Below are positions 15,701-27,053 of a DNA stretch of 64,000 nt, piece by piece. The DNA lies in NCBI GenBank assembly GCA_039720395.1, contig CM077828.1, positions 15,183,764 through 15,247,763 of the forward strand, given 5' to 3'. Position numbers and translations under genes: made by a program. The notes under the pieces are model-generated. The model saw only the letters and a list, made by a program, of their open reading frames with translations, ran no database searches and was not told the origin of the DNA. Position 1 is the stretch's first letter. Every line of letters begins with the position of its first letter. Source of the DNA: Liquidambar formosana. Lineage: Eukaryota; Streptophyta; Magnoliopsida; Saxifragales; Altingiaceae.

Positions 15701-18406
15701 TTGGAATCCCACTTTGCGCCCCACCCCCTCCCTCTCTCATATCTTTACAACATCCACACAAAAATTAATAATAATACAATATTTGGTCCTATGGTTTGCA
15801 TATCTTACATGTTCTATCAAATGCCACTTAGCCCTTCTTTGTTCTTATTTTGAAGAACTTTAGGATACCCCTTATAAACTACATCAGCAATGACCCAAAC
15901 ATGTGATCCTTTTCTCAATTTCCCTCACTCTACCTAAGCTATAATAACACCATCACACCTATGTAAAAATAAAACCAATGAATGGAAAAAATATGACTAA
16001 TAATTGCACAGACGATAAGCACAAGGACTATACTTATCACGAGGGAACTAATTCCACTTGACATACTTCCCAAGTACAAATATTTTGTTACATGCATCAA
16101 ATACACATTTCAATAGGACAATGAATGGCTCTCGAGTAACATAATAGTCATAGTAGTGTTCTAAATTAGGTCTATCCAACTTTTTGGCCTTTGGTTCAGG
16201 AAAAGTTTAGAAAGTACCTTGAACAACAATGCACGATGACGAGCCAATCCAATCGTCAAAGAACCAAGAGGCAAAACCATGCTTCCAAGAGTTGCTTTTA
16301 AACTGTAATTAAGATTTCCCCACGCTCTCGACATGCTGTCTGGATCCCCGACTGGTCCACCCATGTAGTCAGAAACTAAAGTAGCAAGCTTTCGCACCAA
16401 ATCACTACCTACAGGAATTAGAGATTCCGACCTTGACTTGACTGCCATCTCAAGGGCATTCTGTTCAAGTTTTAACAAGTTAGCATCAGCAGCCTTGTTA
16501 ACCAGAACCGCTTCCCAAGTGACACTATCTGACACTGATGTTCCTTGCAGATCAACAAGGGAAGGCATTTTTTCTGAGGTGGACTCGGTCATAATTCCAT
16601 AGAGGTCGTAGAATCCATCCAAGATCTTGTCATCATAGCTAAGAGCACTGTAAGTCTGTGAAGCACGGATAAATCTACGATATGAGATAGGTTAGAAAGG
16701 AATAAACATATGACAAAGTAGTGCCGAGAAACGAAAGACAAATTTCGGAATGAATCTCACAGCATATCTGCTCGAATATGTCCAGAAACAGATATCTTAG
16801 TAAAATTAGCAAAAAATTTACACAAACTCCAAACAGAAAAGCAAAAAAACTATTATCTATTATGGTGAATATAACCCAGGAAGTCAAGGATGGATTGGCA
16901 TTATTGTAATTTCAGATTTCAATCGATCAAAAAAAAAAAAAAGAATGAGAAACAATGCAAGATATTCGTTAAAAACACCTTCACTAGGAGATTTTCTAAC
17001 GATATAACTCACATGTGAGACAAAAGCAAGAGAGAGAAAGAATGGCTTCAATAAGTCTACAAGGATCTTGTTCTATCGTTGATCAGCAATTTCTCTATGA
17101 AAAATACAAATCGGAGTTTGAAGAAGGGGAAGGAGAATGAGCCCTTGACCCATAACAGATAGATTCAGTATAGTTGACCCTGATAGTGTGTATTTCCAGT
17201 GACAGTGGAAACGAGGTCCTCCTGGAATAAATGAACTATTTCTACACATGAACTTTTTAAACATGAAACAGACTCAGCTGGAGAGAAACAGAGAGTGAAA
17301 ATAACTAAACTACAATTATAAGACAAGAACAAGCATGGAATTTCAAAAAATAAAAATAAAAAAAATCAAATGAATATAACTACACAGATGTCAACACTCT
17401 TCTATCATCAGCTTACACAACATAATGCAGTTAAATCTCATGGAAGAGCACAAGAATATGTCAAATACAACAAATCACATAACATTCCAAACTCAATAAA
17501 CATGCCCTGTCAGTTATAACATCAAGTCAGACCATGAACTTTAAGGTCTTGTATATTATAACAGAAAATAAATGGAAGCTAATTTATATTCTAAAGCTAA
17601 CATATGCAACTTGATACATGCCCAAGATTTTTATTTAAAAATAAAAAAATATAAAATAAAAAGAAGAAGAAGAAGAAAGAAAGAAAGAAATGAAGTTATC
17701 CCTCCATAGTACTTATTGGCAACCATATCATTTGCATCTCACAACTAATTGGTTCACTCGATATATTCAAATTAAAATGACTAGTTTTGAACAAAAGTGC
17801 TGCGACAAATTGCTTATTTATAATGTTTTCCAGCATAACACTCTGTAATAAACAATATACCAGATTAACCGAATTGAAATCACTATGACAAACAGGAAAA
17901 TGAGAACACAAACTTACCCAGTATCGATAGGCAATAACTTCTGCAGGAGTATTCTCCGGAGGACAAGACCCCAAACTGATTTGCTTAACAGCCTCAATCT
18001 GAACTGCCTCAGGATCCTCTCTCGCACTCAACTCCAAAGCCAGTTGTATCTGATACTCCTCCTCAACATCAGGATCCCTCGAGTTACTAGACCCTGAATC
18101 ACGCCTTGCTGCATCTGGAACAATATCCAAACCGCCACTACTCACCGAATCTGACGGTTCCATTCTCTCCCCACTCGTTACATTCAAAGACGATGGTGGA
18201 CTAGGACTATGTCTATTAGCAACAGAATTCAACCAACCCGAAAAACCTGAAAAGGGTTTATGCTCAGAAATATGATGAGACCGAGAGTTTGAAAGCCTAT
18301 CGGGGGACGACCCATCAATGGCCTTATTGCCCCTTGATGAACTAGACCCCTCTGAATCTTCCGATTGATTGGACATGATATGAAGTTTCTTCAAAAGGTT
18401 CTTCAT
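1..18406 (-). CDS. SIS8-like: Raf-like MAPKKK, SIS8/EDR1 group (3' end beyond window)
   Basis: Serine/threonine kinase of the plant Raf-like B group; Arabidopsis relatives act in sugar, stress and defence signalling. Exons, in transcription order: 17918-18406, 16218-16655, 12597-12700, 10883-12216, 10716-10756, 9475-9543, 2992-3092, 2486-2564, 2276-2374, 2111-2179, 26-1. All junctions are GT-AG and phases agree, giving about 949 residues so far; roughly 80 are missing off the left edge. The N-terminus ([10 protein letters not shown]) is typical of the family, which fixes the start. An EDR1-type regulatory domain spans about residues 100-360. Two alanine-rich tracts (near 642 and 673-692) match what I recall of SIS8 more than of EDR1. 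The kinase domain starts near 774: glycine loop GLGSYG split over exons 4/5, VAVKK near 804-808, HRDLKSPN at 901, DFG at 921-923, then AGT and APE in exons 10/11. No disruption is seen. The SIS8 rather than EDR1 assignment is by memory, not alignment. Confidence 0.92.
246..408. repeat. CA/GT microsatellites in kinase intron 10
   Basis: Two CA-repeat tracts, about 246-272 and 389-408, flank a short duplicated segment (the sequence around 232-245 recurs near 297-310). They lie within intron 10 (27-2110). The Cys/Val-rich open frame here is only the repeat translated. Confidence 0.85.
4247..5333. mobile_element. Foldback (possibly Mutator-like) non-autonomous element in kinase intron 6
   Basis: The ends are inverted copies starting TGGTGT, followed by a shared CAGCTGCAGCTGACTTACC segment. 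Similarity continues inward for roughly 240 bp on each arm, including CT/GA-rich tracts and a CAAAGCCCCTTAC segment. The centre has no coding capacity I recognise. Both ends sit in AT microsatellites, so the target duplication cannot be read. Long arms suggest a Mutator-like origin, but the family is not certain. Confidence 0.65.
5361..5535. mobile_element. Palindromic MITE (foldback) in kinase intron 6
   Basis: Two arms of about 70 bp are inverted copies of each other; both carry CACGTG, ATATAACTTATATCAACAC-type and CCTTGTGCAT segments. AT dinucleotide tracts flank it. A related half-element lies at about 27745-27810, and weaker similarity is seen near 22150 and 29390. Confidence 0.6.
5560..8310 (-). 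mobile_element. Degraded LINE 3' fragment in kinase intron 6 (interrupted by a solo LTR)
   Basis: Minus-strand translation gives broken pieces of a plant non-LTR retrotransposon C-terminus: a Trp-rich [14 protein letters not shown] segment, a LW...F.DLA segment and, nearer the 3' end (about 5800-5880), a Cys-x-Cys...HIF-like piece of the RVT zinc-binding region. Frameshifts and stops are frequent. The copia-like solo LTR at 6318-7976 splits it. Boundaries are approximate. Confidence 0.6.
6318..7976 (+). mobile_element. Solo LTR (copia-like), TSD GCAAT
   Basis: Starts TGTTAGGATTATGCCC and ends GATTCCCAACA. The flanking five bases are GCAAT on both sides (6313-6317 and 7977-7981). There is no internal region or second LTR copy, so this is an LTR left by recombination. 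A TATATATA run near 7601 could be its promoter. Copia assignment rests on the terminal sequence only. Confidence 0.85.
9775..10108. mobile_element. Probable MITE in kinase intron 5
   Basis: The left end (TTCTGTACTCTGAAAG) and right end (TTTCAGAGTACACAA) are imperfect inverted copies. The interior is A/T-rich and non-coding, with a 16-T run. No clear target duplication was found. Confidence 0.4.
10250..10590 (-). mobile_element. TRIM-like mini LTR retrotransposon in kinase intron 5
   Basis: Two direct repeats of about 110 bp (10250-10356 and 10473-10590) share the TTAGGTTGG-type end, an AGCTTAAGC core and a GTCCCAC/GTCTCAC-type start on the minus strand. Between them are a primer-binding-like site resembling the initiator tRNA-Met complement (TGGTATTGGAGC, 10461-10472) and a purine-rich GAGGGAGAG next to the second repeat. 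There is no coding capacity. Confidence 0.65.
11160..11340 (-). other. GCN-repeat segment encoding the kinase alanine tracts
   Basis: Minus-strand GCN codons, mostly GCT/GCA/GCC, encode two alanine-rich blocks in exon 4. The repeat is in frame and apparently conserved with SIS8 relatives. Plus-strand open frames here (11010-11249, 11254-11490) are shadows of this repeat. Confidence 0.7.
13465..13687. mobile_element. MITE with 28-bp terminal inverted repeats in kinase intron 2
   Basis: The left end starts AGGGCCTGTTTGGATAAGC. The reverse complement of the right end starts AGGGCTGATTTGGATAAGC; similarity runs to about base 28. The middle also has an inverted ACTTTTAAAAGT-type segment. Non-coding. 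The target duplication was not resolved, so the superfamily (hAT-like or other) is open. Confidence 0.65.
13943..14284 (+). mobile_element. TRIM-like mini LTR retrotransposon in kinase intron 2
   Basis: Direct repeats of about 115 bp (13943-14065 and 14172-14284) share CATCGC...AAATATTG, GACTTCATATA, CTTAGGCTTTTGGGTTGGA and a TTTAAYA end. A tRNA-Met-like primer site (TGGTATTAGAGC) follows the first repeat at 14066. A purine tract (GTGAGGGGGAG) precedes the second. Same build as the element at 10250-10590, in the opposite orientation. Confidence 0.7.
15312..15540 (+). repeat. Diverged direct duplication in kinase intron 2
   Basis: A segment beginning GGTCCTAATTTGT and containing GGGTAGGGTT and TAGGTTTTTGTGA-type sequence occurs twice, about 140 bp apart. 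It probably belongs to an old LTR fragment. No coding capacity; the rest of intron 2 outside the listed elements shows nothing recognisable. Confidence 0.4.
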
Positions 18407-18415
18407 ATTGTTTAA

Positions 18416-18433
18416 CTAAGCTACAGTATTCAT
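18416..18433 (-). CDS. Five-codon upstream ORF in the SIS8-like leader
   Basis: ATG, four further sense codons and TAG end nine bases before the main ATG at 18406. It sits just inside the inferred acceptor of a 5'-UTR intron. It may reduce translation of the kinase or be passed by leaky scanning. It is seen directly in sequence; function is inference. Confidence 0.4.
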   Translation of the reverse strand: MNTVA

Positions 18434-18435
18434 TG

Positions 18436-18806
18436 CTAAAGAAATAAAAATCCGGCCATAATCGTCTCCATTGTCTTGGACCAAACATGAAATCTCAATC
18501 ACTAAATCACCACAAGTAGAAGTTCAAACTACCACAAAAAGCCCCTTTTGCCCATAGCCCTTTCCAGCACCCAAGTAACTCCAAGCCAACCCACCAAATC
18601 CACAAGCCAAAAAAACCATTTCAAGCAATACCCATTAAACCTTTCCCAATATTAAAAAGACCCAGACGCCCAGATTGGAAGAAAACACCCTCCTCCTTAC
18701 AGAACAACAAAGACCCAATCTTGAACATAATACAAAAAATAAAAAATTCAAACAGAAGAGGTATACAATACCAAGTATATGAACATAAAAATTTGATCTT
18801 TTTTAC
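18436..18806 (-). other. Probable 5'-UTR intron of the SIS8-like gene
   Basis: A strong donor (AAG followed by GTAAAA, minus strand) lies at 18806 and a pyrimidine-rich acceptor ending TTTAG lies at 18436. Related plant genes often have a leader intron. The minus-strand open frame across 18621-18956 is hydrophobic and unlike any family I know, so I treat this stretch as leader and intron rather than protein. Confidence 0.45.
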
Positions 18807-18959
18807 CTTGAATAAGCAGACTGGTATCAATAAATCAATACCCAGTGGAGAGAATTGGATCTTTGTACGGAAATAGAGAAGAAGATCATATAGAAAAGAG
18901 AGAAGAGTCCCGGGGTAGTTTGGAAAAGGGGAAGGTAATACAGGCACAGACAGCAAAGA

Positions 18960-19102
18960 CCAACAAGTGGGAGTAGGGCCTTGACATGACCCAGTTTAGT
19001 TTAAGGCAGAAGGATTTCACGGTCCCAGAAAAAGGTTAAAACGGTGGGAAAAAAGAGAACCAACTTGCCTCTCCCTCCCTCTCTCTCTAAACTCTCCCTA
19101 AA

Positions 19103-19139
<37 letters not shown>

Positions 19140-19260
19140 CCTCCCTCCTAGGCTCTCTATAGACTTTCTCTCTCTAAAGTGTTTGTTTCTCTCTCCTCGG
19201 AATCCCAAAAACTCCCGTGTCGTGGCATTGAGTTGGAAATTGGTGGTGAACTCCACAAAA
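18960..19260 (-). promoter_or_regulatory. Leader/promoter region of the SIS8-like gene with CT/GA microsatellite
   Basis: Dense CT runs, the longest at about 19098-19135, read as GA repeats on the coding strand and are typical of plant leaders and core promoters. No clear TATA box was picked out, so the start site is not placed. Confidence 0.4.
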
Positions 19261-22200
19261 ATGGAATAATGAAATGAACCACTTGGAAAAAATCACTACT
19301 TGCAACTCCCACTTTTGCTATTTCAAGTGTTTTTTTATTTTGTCGTATGTGATAAATGCTTCTTTCTTAGTAAAGGACAAAACTTATCTAGCTGGAAGTA
19401 GCAGAATTTTACTCTTAACTATAATTCAATCAGCCGTAACTGGCCTTTTAATGGTATTTTATACGTGCAATTGACGACTGTGATTGGGTTTTTTTAACAT
19501 AAGTCGGGCTATTATGAAGGCGCCCTCATCCCCTTGCAATGGGTTCTCTTTCTTTTCTCTTCTTTTTTTCCCAGTTTGGGCCTCCTACCTATTCCCATTG
19601 GTGTAATTCTAGTACAAAAATAAGTTTAAATCAGTTGAAATGCTGAATAATTTTGATCAAACATTGTTAAATGGATGAGAAAATCAAATTTTGATCTACT
19701 CATAATTAAATCACATGTCATTTTATAATAAAATAATATTTATAAAACTCTTGTAAAGCCTTCAATCCTACTCATATGTGTCTTGAGTTTGAGCTTCCAA
19801 CACCTGAAGAAGATATGTGTCTTGAGAGTTGAGATTTTTGCAATAGTTCTTAAAATAAAGGGGAGCTCGTCAATACAAGTGTTCTAGTCATAGTTCTTGT
19901 ATTTCTATGTTTATCCAATTCTAATTTTCCTACCGAAACATCATACATTTATGGGACCAAAAGATTCGTCTATCCTGTCTTTTGTGACAAATTCTATTTT
20001 GATTGAACCCTATTGCAAAGGATAGACCTCACACTATCCTCATTTTTTATTTTTATTTCGATGAATAGAGAATTGAGTTACGAACTCACCCCCACACTTC
20101 ATATCTCCTCACAAGAGAGGGAGAGACAACAGCGGACCTACACTCATGCTTGGGGGGGCCATGGCACTCCCAAAATTTTTTAATCCCTTTTCAACATGCT
20201 TACTTTTATGAAGTGATATTCTCAATTTTGATAAAGTGGCACCCCCAAATTTAATTATTTATCCTTAAACAATACCTTTTTTATACTTGCATACATACAA
20301 TACATATGTGTACGTGCTTATATATGTATGTTAAAACGTAAGTGATAACCCCAAACAAAAAGTTCTAGTTCCGCCCCTGGGAAGAGATACCTATATCTAA
20401 GCTAGGCCGATGGTTCCCCATGTAAATCTCTATATATTTATTGATGTACCTGAAAAATTTGATGAGATATATATATATTTCATTTTCTTGGTTGGGTATA
20501 AATGTATAACAACGATTGATATATATATTTTTTTTTTATTAAGCCAACATTGGTATCTAAACTTTCCTCTCGATTAATTTTTGGGCACAAGTACATCGGT
20601 TAACATTCAAGATATATCAATTTATTGTTTTGGCTTGAAAGATATATCAATTGACGACTAACTCCAAAAGGAAGCGAGAAATTAAACTCAAGCCTTTTGC
20701 TTTTTAGTCAATTTGTCCAGCCCCTTTGCATTAACAAAGATTTGAGTGTGGATAAGGGAAGGGGAAAAAAAAAGTTGAAAAAGAAAAGGACGGCATAGGA
20801 ATTGCTCTAACTCAAATAGGTAATTCCATTTTCGTTTCGACTTTGGAGGAAAGTGGCCTTTTTCTTTTTCTTTAATGAATCAAAAAAAAAAAAAAAAGTG
20901 GGGTTTTATTGGAAGTATCATGCATGTATGGACTTGAGATATGAAGTCTAATAAATTATTGACAATGACATAACATAAAGCCTTTTGGAAGGTCTACCTG
21001 TTTTAGATCACTTAAAATGATTACCTTTAGTATATTTCTTTCTTGAATCCCAAAAACACAAACGATTAGGTTTGTTGATGTATCCTTGGTGTCCAAATTG
21101 GGATTGGATGAAAAGTAGTTGATGAGGATAATACCACTACAGATTGATACTCCTCTACCTTTTTGTCCTTTTATGACTCACTTTGAACACCTAGATGCCC
21201 TAACTAAAAGGGTTGATGGAGATGATTGAGAATTTATCTGCCTATCAAATTTTCAATTTTAAAGAAATATCATGCATGTCTTTGTACCATTGAATAGAAA
21301 AATTGAACATTATGGGAAAAAAACAAGAAAAAAAAAAATAACTTTTTCGACGGAAGATTAGGAAAAATATATTAGAATGGAGAGAAGTCGGGCCGGGCCG
21401 CATTCATTGAAATATAGCCACAAGACAAAAAAATTTGAGAAAAATTAAGATAATTCAAACATTTTTTTAACTTTTATATATTTCAAGGTAAATTCCGAAA
21501 AGAAAAATATAGAATTTATGGAATTTGATTCAGATAATTTTGGAAAGAAAAAAGAAAAAACCGTACGTCAACGTGGTGAAAATTCATGAAATATTAAATA
21601 TTAGATTAGCTATTATTGATTGAGCTTCTACCCATTGTTTTTTGAAATTTTTTTTTTTTTTATTTTAAAAAACATCCAGGACTTTACCTCCCTTAATTAA
21701 TTGTGAAAAACTTTTTGGTTGTTTATCACGTGATGGAAATAGGGTTTGTTTGTTTCTTTGGACAGTGACACAATACCAAATTGGAAAAGTTTTACTTTTT
21801 CTTGCAAGTTGTGTGGCCCTTTTCTTGGGTGAGAACTGAGAAGTGTTGTCTGACCTGTTTTTTCCGTTGAAGGAAGGTCTCTTTTGCTCGTATTGTCTGA
21901 GAACGTGCTCGAGTGAGTGTTCTTGGCGTAATGCATGCGATTTCCATGCAGCCGCCCAGCCTTTTTCCTCGTCTATCCATTTTACATCTCTTATTTCAAC
22001 GAGAGATCTCCATAGCCCATCAACCCTCTCTCTCTTAATTTATCCCCCTTTTTTTTTTTCTTCTTCTTCTTTTAATTTGAATTATTTTGAAAAATTGAAT
22101 TTTGTATATATGGGTTTAGTCCTATAAAAACGTGTTTATACAAATTACATTAACACCATGTATTGAGAGTTGTACCTATGCATGTTTGAATTATATGATA

Positions 22201-22771
22201 GAACGTACTTATGCATATAATGCTTGATCAGCACCATGCAAAGCAATGTTTCCGTATTCTACACCTATTAAATAGAAGGAAGAAAACTTGTAACATATAA
22301 AGTTACTAAAATACAGGAAGGCATACAAAGGAGTATAATTCAATTCCCTTTTCTAAAGGGGTAAAATATAAACTTTAACAAAAATTTAGAGACCAAAAAT
22401 TAAAAATTAAAAAAATAAATGTTTTGTTGTTTCATTTAGTATATCACTATTAACCACTATTTTTATCTTGTGTTATTAAAATTTTTATTTTATTAACAAA
22501 TCAATTATATTTAAAATAATAACCAAATACCTTTGCTTAAAGGAATAAATCATAGAAATAATTAATAAATTTTTTAAATTAGAAATGTATTACTTTAAAT
22601 TTAAATCTAAATTTATGGGAAAATTACAAGTTATGGGATCATCCAAAGGATTAACCAATTTAAATTTCACGTATAATAGAAATGAGATTGGAGGAGGAAG
22701 GAATTTGAGTAAGAAGATGGATCCCAATTTCATAAGTATATAGGTTTTGATCTATATATACTTTTAATTTA
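19261..22771. other. Gene-free intergenic stretch
   Basis: AT-rich sequence with no ORF having family features. It holds one hAT-like relic (20130-20379), poly-A and poly-T runs and GT/AT repeats. A 94-codon frame at 21843-22127 has no recognisable domain and probably reflects chance. Confidence 0.5.
20130..20379. mobile_element. hAT-like MITE relic
   Basis: The right end reads, as its reverse complement, CAGGGGCGGAACTAG; the left end is a decayed CAGCGGACC. Inside, an AAAGTGGCACCCCCAAA-type segment mirrors the left GGCACTCCCAAAA segment. The end is like that of the 40458-47460 hAT element. No matching target duplication was seen. Confidence 0.45.
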
Positions 22772-23263
22772 GGGTAAATATCTAAAATATCCCTCAAAAA
22801 AAGAATTCTATCCAAAAGACCCATAAAGTAATTTTTCTATCTAAAAAACCCAAATAAAGTTATAGTGTATCCAAAAAACCCAACACCCTAACTTCCTTCC
22901 AACTCCGTTTAAATTATACAGCTTTTGGACCGACATACCTTTTTTATAATTGTTTATTTGTTCGTTTTCTTCTCTTTTTTTACTTTTTTTTTTTTTTTGG
23001 GTGATAAATGACAAATAATCAATAATTATATAAACAAGATAGTAATACAAATTTTGAATAATTATTTTTATATTTTAATAAAGAAATGTAATAAGGGTAT
23101 ATTAGTCAAGAAAATTCATCACTTAAACGGAGTTGGATGGAAGTTAAGTTCTTGGGTTTTTTGGATATAGTTTAACCCTACTTGGGTTTTTCCGATGGAA
23201 AAATTATTTTATGGAGTTTTTGGATATAATTCTTTTTCTCAGGGATATTTTGGATATTTACCC
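22772..23263. mobile_element. Mutator-like MITE with long inverted arms, TSD TTTAATTTA
   Basis: The arms are about 160 bp: the left starts GGGTAAATATC and the right ends GATATTTACCC. Similarity continues through the AACTCCGTTTAA/TTAAACGGAGTT segments. The nine flanking bases TTTAATTTA are identical on both sides (22763-22771 and 23264-23272), the length expected for Mutator-like elements. The centre is AT-rich and non-coding. Confidence 0.85.
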
Positions 23264-24399
23264 TTTAATTTATCTTCCTAAAATATTCTCAACTTTTGTC
23301 CTAACATGCATCATAGATACGCGGTCCATAAATGACAAAAGAGTATATCCACTCATCCAATCCATAACAAATCCCTTATAGATTAATTATAGAGATAAAA
23401 TAATACATTAGAAAACTTAGAAATTAGATACTAGCCACCATGCATATTCCAGTTTTTTTTTTACCTCAAGCTGCTAAGGCTAGTCTAGTAGTGAGTGATA
23501 TTGTCCAGTGAGATAAAGAATACAATTACGATTATGATAGGTTAGGGATTCAAATCCTTCCCATTATACCAAAAAAAGAAAAGAATATTGATTAATTATT
23601 CCGCAAATTGAAGACAAAAGTCAAAAAATAATATTTATAATAGTACTGCTAATGATTGTAATAACTAATAAGCATTGGTTAGCTAGAGTTTCAAATAAAA
23701 TTTAAAAGTACTTTAACATTCAAATAATACAGAATACATCAAATACATAAGCTATATGTTGGCTATTGAAAATCCGAGTTTTTTTTTTTTTTTTCATTAA
23801 GTCTTAACTTTATGCCGCAAGAGATTTATTAAAAGTTACTACGTGCATGTTTTATATGGGTATATATAATATGCGTATATAGTAATTAGGCCTGACAAGC
23901 ATGTTAAATTACAAAAATCTTTCAATTTTAATTTTTAACTTATATAATTGCTAATGTGAGAACCTATACTACTATTAAAAGTAGGGGAAATTAACCGACA
24001 ATACACTTTTGGCATAAAGATACAACTAAGAGTCCACACATATTTCTATTGCAGCTTCAAGTCCACACACCCAACAAAACAACCATGTTGAGAGCAGTAT
24101 TTGGAGATCTTCTTCACGCAATTTCTTGTTATGCCCTTTTTTGCTAGATTTCCTCCCTTCATTACGGATCTGTGTAACAGTTCCCATATTGGGGATGTTG
24201 TACCATGATTCTTGCCATCTGTACATCTTCATCTTAACTATAACTCAACTATAATCAGCCAGCTATATTTACATATAACACAAGAAACTATAATCAGCTA
24301 GATATATTTACTTTACTTACATATAACTCAAGTAACTATAATGAGCCAAATATATTTACTTACATATAAGTATATTACACCAAAAACTGAATTAGCATG

Positions 24400-24985
24400 T
24401 AACTAAATAAAACTAAACTCACGTAACACAATAGCAAGTAACTAATCAATTTTGGGTTCAATTACTAAAGAAGCTCAAAATCCTCAAATTTTGATGCAAC
24501 CTAAACACGTGATTCAACGAATGAATCAAAATTTTTAGGAAAAACTTTCCTTCAAACACCTCATTCCATACAAACCCATTATTCATAGCATCAAATGAAT
24601 GTTGAAAAACCCAGATTCATTCACACAAAACATATTTTAATTGCCATTTCAGAACAAATCAAAACAAAATTGTTCAATTAAACATGTAACTAAATCATCA
24701 AGTAACTAATTTCAATCTAATCTCATGTAACACAATCATAGGTACTAATGATCAGCGGTTTAATTACTTTAGTAGCGCAAAATCCCTAAATTTGAAGCAA
24801 ACTAAACACATGATTCGACGAATGAGTCAAAGTTTAGAAAGAAATTTTCCTTCTCAACACCGCATTCCATACAAACACACAATTCATGGCATCCAAAAAC
24901 TGCCCAAAACCCTAGATTTAGTTACACAAATAACATCTTAATAGCCATTTAATAACAAATCGAAAAAAGAATAGTTAATCTACCA
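24400..24985. repeat. Two-copy tandem duplication, period about 301 bp
   Basis: Segments such as GATTCAACGAATGAATCAAA (24511) recur with a few changes at 24812, and CATTCCATACAAAC recurs at the same offset. Copies are diverged, so this is old. Possibly the subterminal part of a DNA transposon. Confidence 0.6.
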
Positions 24986-25918
24986 AAAAAAAAAAAAAAG
25001 AAAAACCGGTTTAAACAGGGGCAACCTCACACTTCTGGGCTATCAGAGCTTTGGTTTTGTTGTACGATGAAATCCCTTTGGTATTATGTTCTAAATGTGA
25101 TACGCCGGTATGCTCACCCTCCCTCCGTCAGGAATTGTAGAATCACTGAGTGTGGGAGTTCTTTTTTATTGAAAAAACAGTTACAGATTAGTCAGAGGAG
25201 TGAAGATTTGTGGCAGATCTGGGCATTAATGTTGTTCCCGTGTTGAACGGGAATGAGCTGTGGATGATTTTTGCATATATTGGAGGGGCTTTTAGTCATC
25301 CTATGTTAAATAGTACTCACAGTTGCATATGTTTTTAAAAAGGTACCTATCACCGCATAAATCCACCCTTTTGGACTGGAGCCCAAACTCCCCTTAAAAG
25401 TAAGTATACATGTTGAAAAAACTTTTGAGTGACGGGAATATTCCTAAGAACAATTGTAATACCTAAAATCCAAAAGCATATCAAAAGATCAAAGTCCGAC
25501 CTGCAAAACAATAAATATTTTCATTTTATCTTTTTCTAGTTATTCTAATAAACCAAATTATTAATGCCTAATTAAATTAGGGTTTCAATTAATTCAAACA
25601 GAATTCTAAATGTTTATTTTACTTTCGTTTTTCTAATATCCTGATAAAAAGTAAGTAATAAATTCCTTGTTGAAATACGATTTCAATTCGAGTAAAACTT
25701 TACAATCTATGTTCTTATAAGCTAGACTAGAGGACCTATCAGACAATAAGTATTCCAATTCTCACGTTTTTAAGATCCCAATAAATTAAAATTATTAGTT
25801 CCTTCTTTCTTTCTTTCTTTCCTCCTCTTCTTCTTCTTCCTCTTTTTTTTTTTTTTTTTTTCTTTTTTTCTGTTGCAAACATGGACATCCCAAGCCTACT
25901 GCCCAAACTAATCTCATA

Positions 25919-26042
25919 CGATATATACATAGTCCACCCGCTAGCCCATGCAACTAATAATCAGCTAAAAAAGATTCAAACGATATATACATAGTCCACC
26001 CGCTAGCCCATGTAACTAATAATCAACTAAAAAAGATTCAAA
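25919..26042. repeat. Two-copy tandem repeat, period 62 bp
   Basis: The block ATATATACATAGTCCACCCG and the bases that follow are repeated almost exactly (25921 and 25983), differing at only two or three positions. The near-identity implies a recent duplication. Confidence 0.85.
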
Positions 26043-27053
26043 CTTAAGACCTCTGATTCCTAGGGTTCGGCTTTTGTCATTTGCGTTCTCCTCCATTACC
26101 TACTAGAATTGGGGTTTTAAGGTTTCAATTTGAGTAGAATTCTATAAGATTTATATGATTTATATCTTTCAATCATTAATAAAAAGTATCCCTATAAATA
26201 AAATAAAATAAACATATATTTCACTTTCCTTCTATAATATATATCCCAATTAAAAAAATTAAAAAAATTATAATTGAACCAAGGTTCAATTTAAGTAGAA
26301 TTCAAAAAAATGATATGCATTTTATATCTTTCATCAACAAAATATAGAAGAATTTTCAATACATCTTTTCACTATTTGTAAGATTCAAATAGTTTTTCCT
26401 CTTAACTTTTTTAATTGCTATTATTATTTTTTTCATTCTTCACCATAAACAATCAAATCGCAGTACAAATAAAAAAAAAATAAGTTAAATCTTGTCCTTT
26501 TTTTTTTCTTTTTTTTTTTTTTTGGTTATTATTTTGCATATCCTTGGGCACACAATCACAAGCTTGGTCGTATATATAAAATGACATTTATGATTCATTA
26601 TGATATGAACTTTCCTCTCTCAATAACCTTAAGAACTGGACTAATAATTTGTAAGACTTACGTCTCAAGAAGTAAAAGGTCTAAAATTTGCTTCTCAGTC
26701 CCTCTTAGGGCTAGTCACCACATAGGTTTTTCCTAAACATTGATTGATGCGGAGTAGGCATTGGCCTTATCCGTGTTCCAAGGAATTAGTTGGGTCAATG
26801 GTCTAGATACCCCTACTAGAAAGAATAAATAAATAAATGTTTTTTCTCTCTCAATAATTGGAACTTAATTAGTGTTTAATTTGACAATTTGTTACTGTTT
26901 TTTCAAAGCAGTAATATTATGCATGCAGATTTTTTTATGAATGTTTTTCCACCAATAGTTTCCATGTGCAATGCACGTGGTGCACTGTTGGTAAACTTTG
27001 CATTAGTTTAATGTATCCCTTAACCCACTAATGCACGACATATAACCCTTAAT

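Larger units (their letters stand above)
23264..27053. other. Gene-free stretch with duplications and a possible SINE
   Basis: No supported gene. About 23465-23570 has a tRNA-like B-box (GGATTCAAATCC) downstream of a weak A-box and ends in A-rich sequence, so it may be a SINE. The minus-strand open frame at 24026-24232 is of unknown nature. Tandem duplications are listed separately. An A/T-rich 26.1-26.5 kb part shows nothing recognisable. Confidence 0.4.

Noticed and set aside
18621..18956. 111-codon hydrophobic minus-strand frame upstream of the kinase
   Set aside because: It crosses the probable leader intron donor at 18806 and matches no family.
21843..22127. 94-codon plus-strand frame with a signal-like hydrophobic end
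   Set aside because: Low complexity (Ser/Phe runs from T-rich sequence), no promoter or splice context, no family match.
23465..23570. Possible tRNA gene (B-box-like GGATTCAAATCC)
   Set aside because: No cloverleaf could be drawn and the A-box is poor; at best a tRNA-derived SINE.
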